Shown piece after piece: positions 1-8,220 of a stretch of 64,000 nt of DNA (positions are counted from its first letter, which is position 1; each line of letters begins with the position of its first letter). The translations under genes and the position numbers were made by a program. The stretch comes from JAXMCI01 sp046349435 (GTDB lineage: Bacteria; Pseudomonadota; Alphaproteobacteria; Dongiales; Dongiaceae): contig JAXMCI010000015.1 of assembly GCA_046349435.1 (NCBI GenBank), positions 62,001-126,000 on the forward strand, written 5' to 3'. The notes below the pieces were generated by a model. It did no database searches. It was not told the origin of the DNA and saw only the letters and a list, made by a program, of their open reading frames with translations.

Positions 1-446
1 GCCCCGCCCCGTCCGACGGGCCGCCGGCGGCCGCACCGCCGCGCGTGGCGGCGGTGCTGCAGCCGCTGCCCAGCGGCCAGCTGCTGATCGGCAGCAGCCG
101 CGAGTTCGCCGAGGACCGCGAGGTCAGCCGCGCCCGCCTCGCCGAGATCGCGCGCCGCGCCTGCCGGCTGGTGCCGCTGCTGGCCCGCCGCCGGGTGATC
201 CGCAGCTATGCCGGGCTGCGGCCCTGGACGCCCGACGGGCGGCCGCTGATCGGCCCGACCGCCGAGGTCGAGGGCCTGGCGCTCGCCACCGGCCATGCCG
301 GCGAGGGCAACACCCGGGCGCTGATCACCGGCCGGCTGGTCGCCGACCTGCTCGCCGGCATGCCGCCGCCGCTCGATCCGCGCCCGCTCTCGCCCGACCG
401 CTTCGCGCTGCGGCGGGACCACTCGATGGGAACCATGTCTCGATGA
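1..446 (+). CDS. FAD-dependent amino-acid/amine oxidase, C-terminal part (5' end outside window)
   Basis: Only the last ~145 codons are present; the frame is open from base 3, so the gene begins upstream of the window. The visible part is the C-terminal end of a DAO-fold flavoenzyme of the glycine/D-amino-acid oxidase type. The segment around SYAGLRPWTPDGRPLIGP, then ALATGHAGEGNT, matches the family's usual last motif in which the FAD pyrophosphate and substrate sites close, followed by a helix leading to LVADLLAG. The stop codon overlaps the start of the next gene (ATGA), an amino-acid ABC ATPase, so the pair probably takes up and oxidises an amine or amino acid. Substrate unknown. The family call is firm; the specific reaction is not determinable from the fragment. 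Confidence 0.85.
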   Translation, partial: PAPSDGPPAAAPPRVAAVLQPLPSGQLLIGSSREFAEDREVSRARLAEIARRACRLVPLLARRRVIRSYAGLRPWTPDGRPLIGPTAEVEGLALATGHAGEGNTRALITGRLVADLLAGMPPPLDPRPLSPDRFALRRDHSMGTMSR

Positions 447-1258
447 CCGCCGATCCGCTGATCCGCCTCGTCGGCCTGAGCAAGAGGTACGGCACGGCCG
501 AGGTGCTGAGGGACGTGTCCCTGGAGGTGCAGCGCAGCGAGGTGGTCGCGGTGATCGGGCCGAGCGGCGCCGGCAAGAGCACGCTGCTGCGCACCATCAA
601 CCTGCTCGGGCCGCCCGACGCCGGCGAGGTCTGGGTCGACGGCATGCTGCTGTTCACGGCGCGCCCGGGCGAGCGGGCCCGCACGGTCGACGCGGCGGGG
701 CTGCGCCGCGCCCGCGAGGAGATCGGCATGGTCTTCCAGGGCATCAACCTGTTCCCCCACCGCAAGGTCGTCGACAACGTGATGGAGGGCCCGCTCTGGG
801 TGCGCCGGACGCCGGCGGCCGAGGCCCGCGCCGCCGCCATGAAGCTGCTCGACCGTTTCGGGCTGGCCGAGCACGCGGCGAAGCGGCCGAGCCAGCTCTC
901 CGGCGGGCAGCAGCAGCGCGTCGCGATCTGCCGCGCGCTGGCGATGCAGCCGCGCATCATGCTGTTCGACGAGCCCACCGCCTCGCTCGATCCGGAGCTG
1001 GTCGGCGAGGTGCTGCTGGTGATGAAGGAGCTGGCCGACGAGGGCATGACCATGGTGGTGGTGACGCACGAGATGGGCTTCGCCCGCCAGGTCGCCGACC
1101 GCGTGGTGGTCATGGAGAAAGGGGCGATCGTCGAGATCGGCCGGCCCGAGGCGATCTTCGGCGCGCCGCAGAGCCCGGTGACGCGCCGCTTCCTCAGCCG
1201 CGTGCTCGATCCGCTCAAGGCGGCGCCGGACCGGTCGGCGGCGGACGCCGCCTCGTGA
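443..1258 (+). CDS. Polar amino-acid ABC transporter, ATP-binding protein (GlnQ/HisP type)
   Basis: A 271-residue ABC ATPase that energises import of a polar amino acid or related amine at the inner membrane. Seen: Walker A GPSGAGKST (about residues 35-43), Q-loop in VFQGINLFPHRKVVDNV, a spelling characteristic of GlnQ-type subunits, signature LSGGQQQR, Walker B with LFDEPTASLDPE, and switch histidine in THEM. Length is slightly above the usual 240-260 because of an insertion before the Q-loop and a short C-terminal tail. The ATG overlaps the stop of the upstream oxidase and the stop overlaps the downstream GTG, so the three genes are translationally coupled. No permease or binding protein is in the window; these presumably lie upstream. 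Substrate assignment is inference. Confidence 0.92.
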   Translation: MTADPLIRLVGLSKRYGTAEVLRDVSLEVQRSEVVAVIGPSGAGKSTLLRTINLLGPPDAGEVWVDGMLLFTARPGERARTVDAAGLRRAREEIGMVFQGINLFPHRKVVDNVMEGPLWVRRTPAAEARAAAMKLLDRFGLAEHAAKRPSQLSGGQQQRVAICRALAMQPRIMLFDEPTASLDPELVGEVLLVMKELADEGMTMVVVTHEMGFARQVADRVVVMEKGAIVEIGRPEAIFGAPQSPVTRRFLSRVLDPLKAAPDRSAADAAS

Positions 1259-2544
1259 GCCGCGCCGAAGCCGGCACCTGCCGGGTCGCCATCGTCGGGG
1301 CCGGCATCTCCGGCCTCGCCGCAGCCTGGTCGCTGCGCGACCTCGACCTGCGCGTGCTGGAGGCCGCCGACCTCGTCGGCGGCCGGCTGCGCACGGAGAC
1401 GCGCGACCCCTATTGGCTCAACCTCGGCGCCCACGTGCTGCTGCGGGGCGGGCCGATGGCGACGCTGGCCGCCGAGGCCGGCGTGGGGCTGATCGAGCCG
1501 CCGGGCGAGTTCCTGGCGATCGCGCTCGGCGGCCGGGTGGTCCGCGCGAGGAGCGGCCTGTCGGCGCTGCTCGGCCTGCCGCTGTCGCTGCCCGCCCGCC
1601 TGTCGCTGGCGCGCGTCGGCTGGCGCATGGCGCGCGCCCGGCGCCTCGGGCAGGCAAGGCTGGACCGGATGACCTTCGCCGCGCTGCTGGGCCCGATGCA
1701 CCCCGAGGTCGAGGCGCTGATGCGGGTCGTGGCCAACCGCCTGACCGGCGAGCTCGACCAGCTCTCGGCCTGGGTCGGCGTCAACGGCTTCCGGCACCTC
1801 TGGCTGGGCAGCCGCCTCAACATCGACGGCGGCTCGGCCGCCCTGCCGGCCGCGCTGCACCAGGCACTGGGAGCGCGGATCGAGACGGGCGCGCGGGTCG
1901 GCCGGATCCGCCAGGCGGCGGACCATGTCGAGATCGAGTACCGGCGGCACGGCACGGACCACCGTCTCGCCGCGGAAACCTGCATCGTCGCGATTCCCGC
2001 GCCGCTGGCGCGGGACCTCGTCGCCGACCTGCCCGCCGACCGCGACGGGGCTCTGGCGCGGTTCCGCTACACGCCCTTCGTCGTCGCCGGCCTGTTCACC
2101 GGCGAGACCGGCGCGATGCCCTGGGACGACCTCTACGCCGTGGCCGTGCCGGGCCGCTCCTTCTGCATGCTGTTCAACCCGGCCAACGCGCTGCGCGGCG
2201 CCGGGCCGCGCCGGCCCGGCGGCAGCCTGGTGGTCTATGCCGTGGCCGACCGCGCGGCGGCGCTGCTGCCGCTTGCCGACCGGGAGATCGAGCGGCGCTA
2301 TCTCGACGACCTGACGGCGATCTTCCCGCAGCTGCGCGGCATCGTCCGGGAGGTCGTCATCCAGCGCTGGCCGCTCGGGACCGCGCTCGGCTATCCCGGC
2401 CGCGCCGCCGATGTCGACAGCCTCGCCGCGGGCTGGGACCGGATCGCCTTCGCCGGCGACTACATGATGCCGGCCGACGGCGTCGACGCCTCGCAATCCG
2501 GCCGCATCGCGGCGGCGACGATCCGGGCCCGCCTGGGCGGGTGA
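1255..2544 (+). CDS. NAD(P)/FAD-binding amine-oxidase-like flavoprotein
   Basis: A 429-residue flavoprotein of the amine oxidase/protoporphyrinogen oxidase superfamily. The N-terminus has a Rossmann motif VAIVGAGISGLAAAWSL and a glutamate at the end of strand 2, then the GGRLRTET-type motif that binds the FAD diphosphate. The C-terminus has FAGDYMMPADGVDASQSG, the usual FAD ribityl motif. The predicted start is GTG at 1255, overlapping the stop of the ABC ATPase by GTGA, which supports one operon with the two upstream genes. The middle third is a helical substrate domain with no diagnostic residues that I recognise. It could oxidise an amine, a porphyrinogen or a carotenoid-like substrate; operon context favours an amine. 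No signal peptide is seen. Confidence 0.85.
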   Translation: MSRAEAGTCRVAIVGAGISGLAAAWSLRDLDLRVLEAADLVGGRLRTETRDPYWLNLGAHVLLRGGPMATLAAEAGVGLIEPPGEFLAIALGGRVVRARSGLSALLGLPLSLPARLSLARVGWRMARARRLGQARLDRMTFAALLGPMHPEVEALMRVVANRLTGELDQLSAWVGVNGFRHLWLGSRLNIDGGSAALPAALHQALGARIETGARVGRIRQAADHVEIEYRRHGTDHRLAAETCIVAIPAPLARDLVADLPADRDGALARFRYTPFVVAGLFTGETGAMPWDDLYAVAVPGRSFCMLFNPANALRGAGPRRPGGSLVVYAVADRAAALLPLADREIERRYLDDLTAIFPQLRGIVREVVIQRWPLGTALGYPGRAADVDSLAAGWDRIAFAGDYMMPADGVDASQSGRIAAATIRARLGG

Positions 2545-2560
2545 CGGCCGCCGCCGCGCC

Positions 2561-3586
2561 TCACGTCTCCTCGTCCTCGCGGCCGGCGAGCGCCAGCGCG
2601 CGGGCGCGGCGGCCGGCCTTGGCGGCCTCGTGGACCAGCGCCTCCTCGCGGCCGTGGGTGACCCAGATCTCCGGCGCCCCGACCTCGAGGATGGTGCGGT
2701 TGAGCTCGTCCCAGTCGGCGTGATCGGAGATCACCAGCGGCAGCTCGACGCCGCGCTGCCGGGCGCGCGCCCGCACCCGCATCCAGCCGCTCGCCATCGC
2801 CACCACGGGGTCGGGCAGCCGGCGCGCCCAGCGATCGGCGATGGCCGAGGGCGGCGCCAGCACGATCTGCCCGGCCATCTCGGCCTTGGCCGCCGCGGTG
2901 GCATGGCGCAGCTCGCCGAGCTCGATCCCCTGGGCGCGGTAGAGCTCGCAGAGCGGCGCCAGCGCGCCATGCAGGTAGATCGGCGCCTGGTAGCCGGCGC
3001 GGCGCAGCAGGGCGATGACGCGCTGGCACTTGCCCAGCGCATAGGCGCCGACGACGTGGGCGCGCTCCGGAAACAGCCGCAGCGAGGCGAGCAGCCGGTC
3101 GATCTCCTCGGCGTCATGCGGATGGCGGAACACCGGCAGCGCGAACGTCGCCTCGGTGACGAAGAGGTCGCAGGCGACCGGCTCGAAGGGCGCGCAGGTC
3201 GGGTCCGGCCGGCGCTTGTAGTCGCCGGAGATCACCGCCCGCACCCCGCCATGCTCGATCACCACCTGGGCGCTGCCGAGCACGTGCCCGGCCGGCACCA
3301 GCCGCAGCTCGACCTCGCCGAGCCGCAGCCGCTCGCCATAGCCGAGCGGTTGCAGCCCGCGCCCCGCCGCCTCGCCGTAGCGCGCCCGCATGATCGCCAG
3401 GGTGCCGGGCGTCGCCAGCACGGCGCGGTGGCCGGGGCGGGCGTGGTCGGCGTGGCCGTGGCTGATCACCGCGCGCTCGACCGGGCGGGGCGGATCGATG
3501 TGGAATCCGCCCGGCTCGCAATAGAGCCCGTCCGGCGTTACCCTGAGCCAGCGGTTGGGAGGTATCGGCATGGGTGGCGCGTTCAC
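2561..3586 (-). CDS. Ligase-associated DNA exonuclease (MBL/beta-CASP fold)
   Basis: A 341-residue metallo-beta-lactamase/beta-CASP nuclease of the family known as ligase-associated DNA exonuclease (mRNA 3'-end-processing-factor-like). Seen: HGHADH metal motif (about residues 43-48), downstream GHVLGS histidine, SGDYKRR aspartate, and the late WVTHGRE histidine, all expected of the fold. In other bacteria it is encoded with an ATP-dependent DNA ligase, a DEXH helicase and the PdeM phosphoesterase in a DNA-damage cassette; here helicase and PdeM lie 2-5 kb away and no ligase is present. It runs antiparallel to the HIT gene. The start is ambiguous: GTG at 3586, or ATG at 3571, which would share a CATG with the HIT start. 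No clear ribosome site distinguishes them. Confidence 0.9.
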   Translation of the reverse strand: MNAPPMPIPPNRWLRVTPDGLYCEPGGFHIDPPRPVERAVISHGHADHARPGHRAVLATPGTLAIMRARYGEAAGRGLQPLGYGERLRLGEVELRLVPAGHVLGSAQVVIEHGGVRAVISGDYKRRPDPTCAPFEPVACDLFVTEATFALPVFRHPHDAEEIDRLLASLRLFPERAHVVGAYALGKCQRVIALLRRAGYQAPIYLHGALAPLCELYRAQGIELGELRHATAAAKAEMAGQIVLAPPSAIADRWARRLPDPVVAMASGWMRVRARARQRGVELPLVISDHADWDELNRTILEVGAPEIWVTHGREEALVHEAAKAGRRARALALAGREDEET

Positions 3587-3998
3587 ACTACATGAACGGC
3601 TGGCGGCCGACAGCGTTGCCGTCGGCGCGGCAGCGCTCTGCGAGATCCGCCTGATGAACGACCGCCGCTATCCCTGGCTGATGCTGGTGCCGCGGCGGCC
3701 CGGGCTGCGCGAGATCCACGAGCTGCCCGAGGCCGAGCGCCGCCAGCTGGTCGAGGAGATCGCGGCGGCGAGCCGGGCGCTGCAGGCCCTGTCCGGCGCC
3801 GAGAAGATGAATGTCGGCGCGCTCGGCAACCTGGTGCCGCAGCTGCACGTCCATGTCGTCGCGCGCCGCGCCGGCGATCCCGCCTGGCCGGGGCCGGTCT
3901 GGGGCCATGGCCGGGCGGAGCCCTACGAGGCGCAGGCGCTGGCCGCGTGGATCGACCGGCTGCGCCGCGCGCTGGCGCCGCTGCTGGCCGGGCAATGA
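3570..3998 (+). CDS. HIT-domain nucleotide-binding protein
   Basis: A 142-residue histidine-triad protein; such proteins hydrolyse nucleoside phosphoramidates or dinucleotide polyphosphates in the cytosol. The triad appears as HVHVVAR preceded by PQL, close to the family form (HxHxH/Q), about residue 93 onward. The ATG at 3570 is chosen because GGGAGG lies 7 bases upstream; the frame is open further to a TTG at 3555 without support. The stop overlaps the methyltransferase start (ATGA), so the two are co-translated. The start region overlaps the divergent exonuclease gene, so the two promoters must lie inside each other's coding sequence. Exact substrate unknown. Confidence 0.9.
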   Translation: MGGAFTLHERLAADSVAVGAAALCEIRLMNDRRYPWLMLVPRRPGLREIHELPEAERRQLVEEIAAASRALQALSGAEKMNVGALGNLVPQLHVHVVARRAGDPAWPGPVWGHGRAEPYEAQALAAWIDRLRRALAPLLAGQ

Positions 3999-4708
3999 AC
4001 CGGCCGGTGGCCCAGGCCGCGACCGCGACGCTCGCCTATGGCGGGCACGACAGCTACGCCTCGATGGCCGCCGCCGACAACTACAACGCCTTCCTGCATG
4101 GGCTGGTCGCGGCGGCGATCGGCGAGGCGCATCGCGTCCTCGACGTCGGCGCGGCGGACGGGCGCTTCGCCCTGCCGCTGCTGCGGCAGGGCCGCGAGGT
4201 CCATTGCGTCGAGATCGACCCGGCCTTCTGCCGCGCGCTCGCCCAGGCCGGGCTGCCGGTCAGCCCCGACCTCGCCACGCTGCCCGACGGCAGCTTCGAG
4301 GCGGCCTACGCCCTCAACGTGCTGGAGCACGTCGCCGACGACGCGGGCATGCTCGCGCAGCTCCATGCCAAGCTCCGGCCCGGCGGCCGCCTGCTGATCT
4401 ATGTGCCGGCCTTCCAGCTCCTCTACAGCCCCCTGGATCTCGCGGTCGGCCACCTCCGGCGCTACCGCCGCCGCGACCTGGAGCCTCTGCTGCACCGGGC
4501 CGGCTTCGCCGTCGAGCGGCTCCGCTATGTCGATTCGCTCGGCTTTGCCGCCGCGCTCGCCTATCGGCTCCTGAACCGCGACGGACGGCTCGATCCGCGG
4601 GCGATCCTGCTCTACGACCGGATCCTGTTTCCCGTCAGCCGCATCCTCGACCCCGTCGCCGGCCGGCTCTTCGGCAAGAACCTGATCGCGGTGGCGCGCC
4701 GCCGCTAA
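3995..4708 (+). CDS. Class I SAM-dependent methyltransferase
   Basis: A 237-residue Rossmann-fold methyltransferase. Motif I is seen as VLDVGAADGRF (about residues 48-58), the acidic end of strand 2 as CVEID, and motif IV-V as ALNVLEHVADD and LRPGGRLLIYVPAF, the last resembling the Methyltransf_11/23 families. The C-terminal part has a basic patch (HLRRYRRRDL) as in methyltransferases acting on lipid-linked or glycan substrates, but the substrate cannot be named. The ATG overlaps the HIT stop by ATGA. It ends 142 bp before the convergent mtnN gene; the gap holds a palindromic repeat. Since MtnN recycles S-adenosylhomocysteine, the product of this enzyme, the two are at least metabolically related. 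Confidence 0.88.
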   Translation: MNRPVAQAATATLAYGGHDSYASMAAADNYNAFLHGLVAAAIGEAHRVLDVGAADGRFALPLLRQGREVHCVEIDPAFCRALAQAGLPVSPDLATLPDGSFEAAYALNVLEHVADDAGMLAQLHAKLRPGGRLLIYVPAFQLLYSPLDLAVGHLRRYRRRDLEPLLHRAGFAVERLRYVDSLGFAAALAYRLLNRDGRLDPRAILLYDRILFPVSRILDPVAGRLFGKNLIAVARRR

Positions 4709-4755
4709 GCAGGGTGCCGTAGCTGGTGACACAGACTTGCGGTGGCCTGCGCTCA

Positions 4756-4838
4756 TTCTTGTCATTGCCGGGCCTGACCCGGCAATCCATGGCTGCCGCA
4801 AGCTGGATGCCCGGGTCAAGCCCGGGCATGACAAAGAA
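4756..4838. repeat. Palindromic intergenic repeat, copy 1
   Basis: Two hairpins in tandem, 4764-4786 and 4807-4829, the second being ATGCCCGGG-TCAAG-CCCGGGCAT. The pair is flanked by inverted ends TTCTTGTCAT and ATGACAAAGAA. It sits between the convergent methyltransferase and mtnN genes, where it could end transcription from both sides. Two related copies occur in the window (interrupted copy at 14219-15731 and one at 38855-38933). Confidence 0.8.
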
Positions 4839-4850
4839 GGCTGAGCCCGC

Positions 4851-5618
4851 TCAGAACACCGGCACCAGCCGCCGCACCACCATCGCCGCGGTGGTCGCCG
4901 CGTGGCCGAGGAAGGCGGCGAAGTCGAGATGGCTGTCATGGCCGGCGAGGTCGCTGAGCGAGCGCACCACCAGCACCGGCGCGCCGAAGCGCTCGGCGAC
5001 CTGGGCGATGGCGCCGCCCTCCATCTCCACCGCATGGCCGGCATAGTCGGCGAAGAGGCGGCGGCGCACCGCCTCGCTGTTGATGAACTGGTCGCCGCTG
5101 AGGATGGTGCCGTAGGCCAGCCGCGGCACCCGCGCGGCGCCGCCGGCCGCCGCCGCCGGCAGCTCGGGCAGCAGCAGGCCGGCGAGCGCCGCCCGGGTCC
5201 GCGCCAGCAGCGCCGGGTCGCACTCGAAGGCGATCGGGTGGCGCGGCTCGCCGATCGGCGCGGTGCCCGGGCGGTAGGGCCGCATGCGGTCGGGCAGCAG
5301 CGCGCCGTAATCGTGCTGGATGACCCGCTCGGCGACCACCACGTCGCCGACCGACAGATCCGGGTCGAGCCCGCCGGCGACCCCGGAGAAGAGCAGCCCA
5401 CGGCAGCCGAAGCGGTCGAGCAGCAGCGACGCGGCCAGCGCCGAGGCGACCTTGCCGACGCAGCCCTCGACCAGCACCACCGGCACGCCGTCGAGCCGCC
5501 CCTGCTCGAAGTGGAAGCCGCCGAGCGGCCCGCTGATGGTGGCCTCGAGCCCGCCGCGCAGATGCGCGATCTCCTCGGGCAGGGCGCAGATGATGCCGAG
5601 CGGCGCGCTGTCGGTCAT
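4851..5618 (-). CDS. mtnN: 5'-methylthioadenosine/S-adenosylhomocysteine nucleosidase
   Basis: A 255-residue nucleosidase that cleaves adenine from S-adenosylhomocysteine and methylthioadenosine in the cytosol, the first step of recycling SAM by-products. Family marks: start GIICALPEEI, with the catalytic-acid region near residue 15; LFSGVAGGLDP in the middle; SGDQFI; VEMEGGAIAQV with the ribose-binding glutamates; and RSLSDLAG with the catalytic aspartate. Somewhat longer than the ~230-residue E. coli enzyme owing to an Ala-rich insert around residues 150-165. It is transcribed alone, convergent with the methyltransferase, and divergent from the helicase gene with about 110 bp between the starts. 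Confidence 0.93.
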   Translation of the reverse strand: MTDSAPLGIICALPEEIAHLRGGLEATISGPLGGFHFEQGRLDGVPVVLVEGCVGKVASALAASLLLDRFGCRGLLFSGVAGGLDPDLSVGDVVVAERVIQHDYGALLPDRMRPYRPGTAPIGEPRHPIAFECDPALLARTRAALAGLLLPELPAAAAGGAARVPRLAYGTILSGDQFINSEAVRRRLFADYAGHAVEMEGGAIAQVAERFGAPVLVVRSLSDLAGHDSHLDFAAFLGHAATTAAMVVRRLVPVF

Positions 5619-5727
5619 GGGAATCCCCGGGATGCGGCGTCGCCGCAGGATAGGAGAGCGCAGGGGAAGCGGCTAGAGTCGGCGGGATGACGATCACGCC
5701 CTCCCCCTTGCGCCGGAGGGAATCCCG

Positions 5728-8166
5728 CTGACCGACCTCCTCCCGCCGGCCTTCGCGGCCTGGTTCGCGGCGCGCGGCTGGCGGCCCCACGCGCACCAGC
5801 TCGCGCTGCTCGAGGCCGACGCCGCCGGGCAGTCGGCGCTGCTGGTGGCGCCGACCGGCGGCGGCAAGACGCTGGCCGGGTTCCTGCCCAGCCTGGTCGA
5901 CCTCGCGGCGCGCCCGCGTCCGGGGCTGCACACCCTCTACCTCTCGCCGCTCAAGGCGCTGGCCGTCGACATCCAGCGCAACCTGGAGCGGCCGATCGCC
6001 GAGATCGGGCTCGAGATCGCCAGCGAGACGCGCACCGGCGACACCCCCGCCGGCAAGCGCCAGCGCCAGCGCCGGCGGCCGCCGAGCCTGCTGCTGACCA
6101 CGCCGGAATCCCTCGCCCTGATGCTCTCCTACGCCGACGCGCCGGCGCTGTTCGGCGGCCTCGAGCGGGTCGTCGTCGACGAGCTGCACGCGCTCGCCGG
6201 CAGCAAGCGCGGCGACCTGCTGGCGCTCGGCCTCGCCCGGCTCTCGCGCCTGGCGCCGCGGGCCCGGCGGGTCGGCCTGTCGGCCACCGTCGCCGACGAG
6301 CCGGCGCTGCTCGCCTGGCTGTCGCCGGGCGGCCGCGAGGACGGCACGGTGCGGCTGGTCCGCGGCCGGGCCGGCGCCGCCGCCGAGGTCGCCATCCTGG
6401 CGACGCGCGAGCGGCTGCCCTGGTCCGGCCACATGGCGCTGCACGCGCTGGCCGAGATCTACGACGCGCTGCGGCTGGCCCGCACCGCGCTGGTCTTCGT
6501 CAACACCCGTGCCCAGGCCGAGATGGTCTTCCAGGCGCTGTGGCGGATCAACGACGAGAACCTGCCGATCGCGCTGCATCACGGCAGCCTGGCGCCCGAG
6601 CAGCGGCGCAAGGTCGAGGCGGCCATGGCGCGCGGCGACCTGCGCGCCGTGGTGGCGACCTCCTCGCTCGATCTCGGGGTCGACTGGGCGGCCGTCGACC
6701 TCGTCATCCAGGTCGGCGCGCCGAAGGGCGCGACGCGCCTGCTGCAGCGCATCGGCCGGGCCAATCACCGGCTCGACGAGCCGAGCCGCGCCCTGCTGGT
6801 GCCGGCCAACCGCTTCGAGGTGCTGGAGTGCCGCGCCGCGCTCGACGCCATCCGCGCCGGCACGCTGGACGGCGAGCCGCCGCGCCAGGGCGGCCTCGAC
6901 GTGCTCGCCCAGCACATCCTCGGCATGGCCTGCGCCGCGCCCTTCGCCGCCGACGCGCTCTTTGCCGAGGTGACCTCGGCGGCGCCCTATGCCGGGCTCG
7001 CCCGCGCCGATTTCGACGACGTGCTCGACTTCGTCGCCAGCGGCGGCTACGCGCTCAGCAGCTACGAGCGCTGGCGCCGGCTGGCGCAGGACGAGGACGG
7101 GCTGTGGCGGGTCGCCGGCCCGGCGGTGGCGCGGCGCTACCGGATGAACACCGGCACCATCGTCGAGCAGCCGATGATGCGCATCCGGCTGCGCCGCGGC
7201 CCGACGCTGGGCGAGGTCGAGGAGCACTTCGTCCAGCAGCTCGTCCCCGGCGACAGCTTCGTCTTCGCCGGCCAGCTGCTGCGCTTCGAGGGCATCCGCG
7301 AGACCGTCGCCGAGGTGACGCGCGGCGGCGGCGACGCGCCCAAGGTCCCGGCCTATGCCGGCGGCCGGCTGCCGCTCACCACCCAGCTCGCCGAGCGGGT
7401 GCGCGGGCTGCTCGCCGAGCCCGGCCGCTGGCGGGTGCTGCCGGCGGCCGTGCAGGAATGGCTGGAGCTGCAGCGCCGCCGCTCCACCCTGCCCGACCGC
7501 GACGGGCTGCTGGTCGAGACCTTCCCGCGCGGCCGCCGCGAGTATCTCGTCGCCTACTGCTTCGAGGGCCGCAACGCGCACCAGACGCTCGGCATGCTGC
7601 TGACCCGGCGGATGGAGCGGGCCGGCCTCGGGCCGCTGGGATTCGTCGCCACCGACTACGTGCTGGCCGCCTGGAGCCTGCGCCCGGCGATCCGCGTCGA
7701 GCCGCTCTTCGACCAGGACATGCTGGGCGACGACCTCGAGGCCTGGATGGACGAATCGAGCATGCTGAAGCGCACCTTCCGCAACGTCGCGGTGATCGCC
7801 GGGCTGATCGAGCGGCGCCATCCCGGCCAGGAGAAGACCGGCCGCCAGGTGCTGTTCAGCTCCGACCTGATCTACGACGTGCTGCGCCGCCACCAGCCCG
7901 ACCACGTGCTGCTGCGCGCCACCCGCGCCGACGCGGCCGGCGGCCTCACCGACCTGTCGCGCCTCTCCGCCATGCTCGCCCGCGTCCAGGGCCGCATCAT
8001 CCATCGCCGGCTGCGCCGCGTCTCGCCGCTGGCGGTGCCGGTGCTGCTCGAGATCGGCAAGGAGCAGGTCTATGGCGCGGCGCTCGACGAGCTGCTCGAC
8101 GAGGCGGCGGCGGCGCTGGTCGCCGAGGCGACCGAGGAGGACGAGATGCCGGAGCTGCCGCTGTGA
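5728..8166 (+). CDS. Ligase-associated DEXH-box DNA helicase (Lhr-like)
   Basis: An approximately 812-residue superfamily 2 helicase of the ligase-associated group, which includes a Lhr-type core. Seen: Walker A APTGGGKT (about residues 41-48), motif Ia SPLKALAVD, DELH box (about 151-154), motif III GLSATV, motif IV LVFVNTRAQAE, HHGSLAPEQRR, motif V ATSSLDLGVDW and motif VI QRIGRANH; the C-terminal half carries the winged-helix and DUF4145-like Lhr region. The frame opens at 5677. The homologous beginning (LTDLLPPAFAAWF) starts with CTG at 5728, which has GGAGGG about 7 bases upstream; no ATG, GTG or TTG lies earlier in frame. A 14-codon ATG ORF (5687-5731) ends with TGA overlapping that CTG, so re-initiation or a single-base error are both possible. 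Partners: the exonuclease at 2561 and PdeM just downstream. Confidence 0.92.
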   Translation: MTDLLPPAFAAWFAARGWRPHAHQLALLEADAAGQSALLVAPTGGGKTLAGFLPSLVDLAARPRPGLHTLYLSPLKALAVDIQRNLERPIAEIGLEIASETRTGDTPAGKRQRQRRRPPSLLLTTPESLALMLSYADAPALFGGLERVVVDELHALAGSKRGDLLALGLARLSRLAPRARRVGLSATVADEPALLAWLSPGGREDGTVRLVRGRAGAAAEVAILATRERLPWSGHMALHALAEIYDALRLARTALVFVNTRAQAEMVFQALWRINDENLPIALHHGSLAPEQRRKVEAAMARGDLRAVVATSSLDLGVDWAAVDLVIQVGAPKGATRLLQRIGRANHRLDEPSRALLVPANRFEVLECRAALDAIRAGTLDGEPPRQGGLDVLAQHILGMACAAPFAADALFAEVTSAAPYAGLARADFDDVLDFVASGGYALSSYERWRRLAQDEDGLWRVAGPAVARRYRMNTGTIVEQPMMRIRLRRGPTLGEVEEHFVQQLVPGDSFVFAGQLLRFEGIRETVAEVTRGGGDAPKVPAYAGGRLPLTTQLAERVRGLLAEPGRWRVLPAAVQEWLELQRRRSTLPDRDGLLVETFPRGRREYLVAYCFEGRNAHQTLGMLLTRRMERAGLGPLGFVATDYVLAAWSLRPAIRVEPLFDQDMLGDDLEAWMDESSMLKRTFRNVAVIAGLIERRHPGQEKTGRQVLFSSDLIYDVLRRHQPDHVLLRATRADAAGGLTDLSRLSAMLARVQGRIIHRRLRRVSPLAVPVLLEIGKEQVYGAALDELLDEAAAALVAEATEEDEMPELPL

Positions 8167-8220
8167 GCCGCCCGGCTCGGTGGCCGATCCGCGCGGCCGG
8201 GAAGGTTGCTATGCTCGGGC

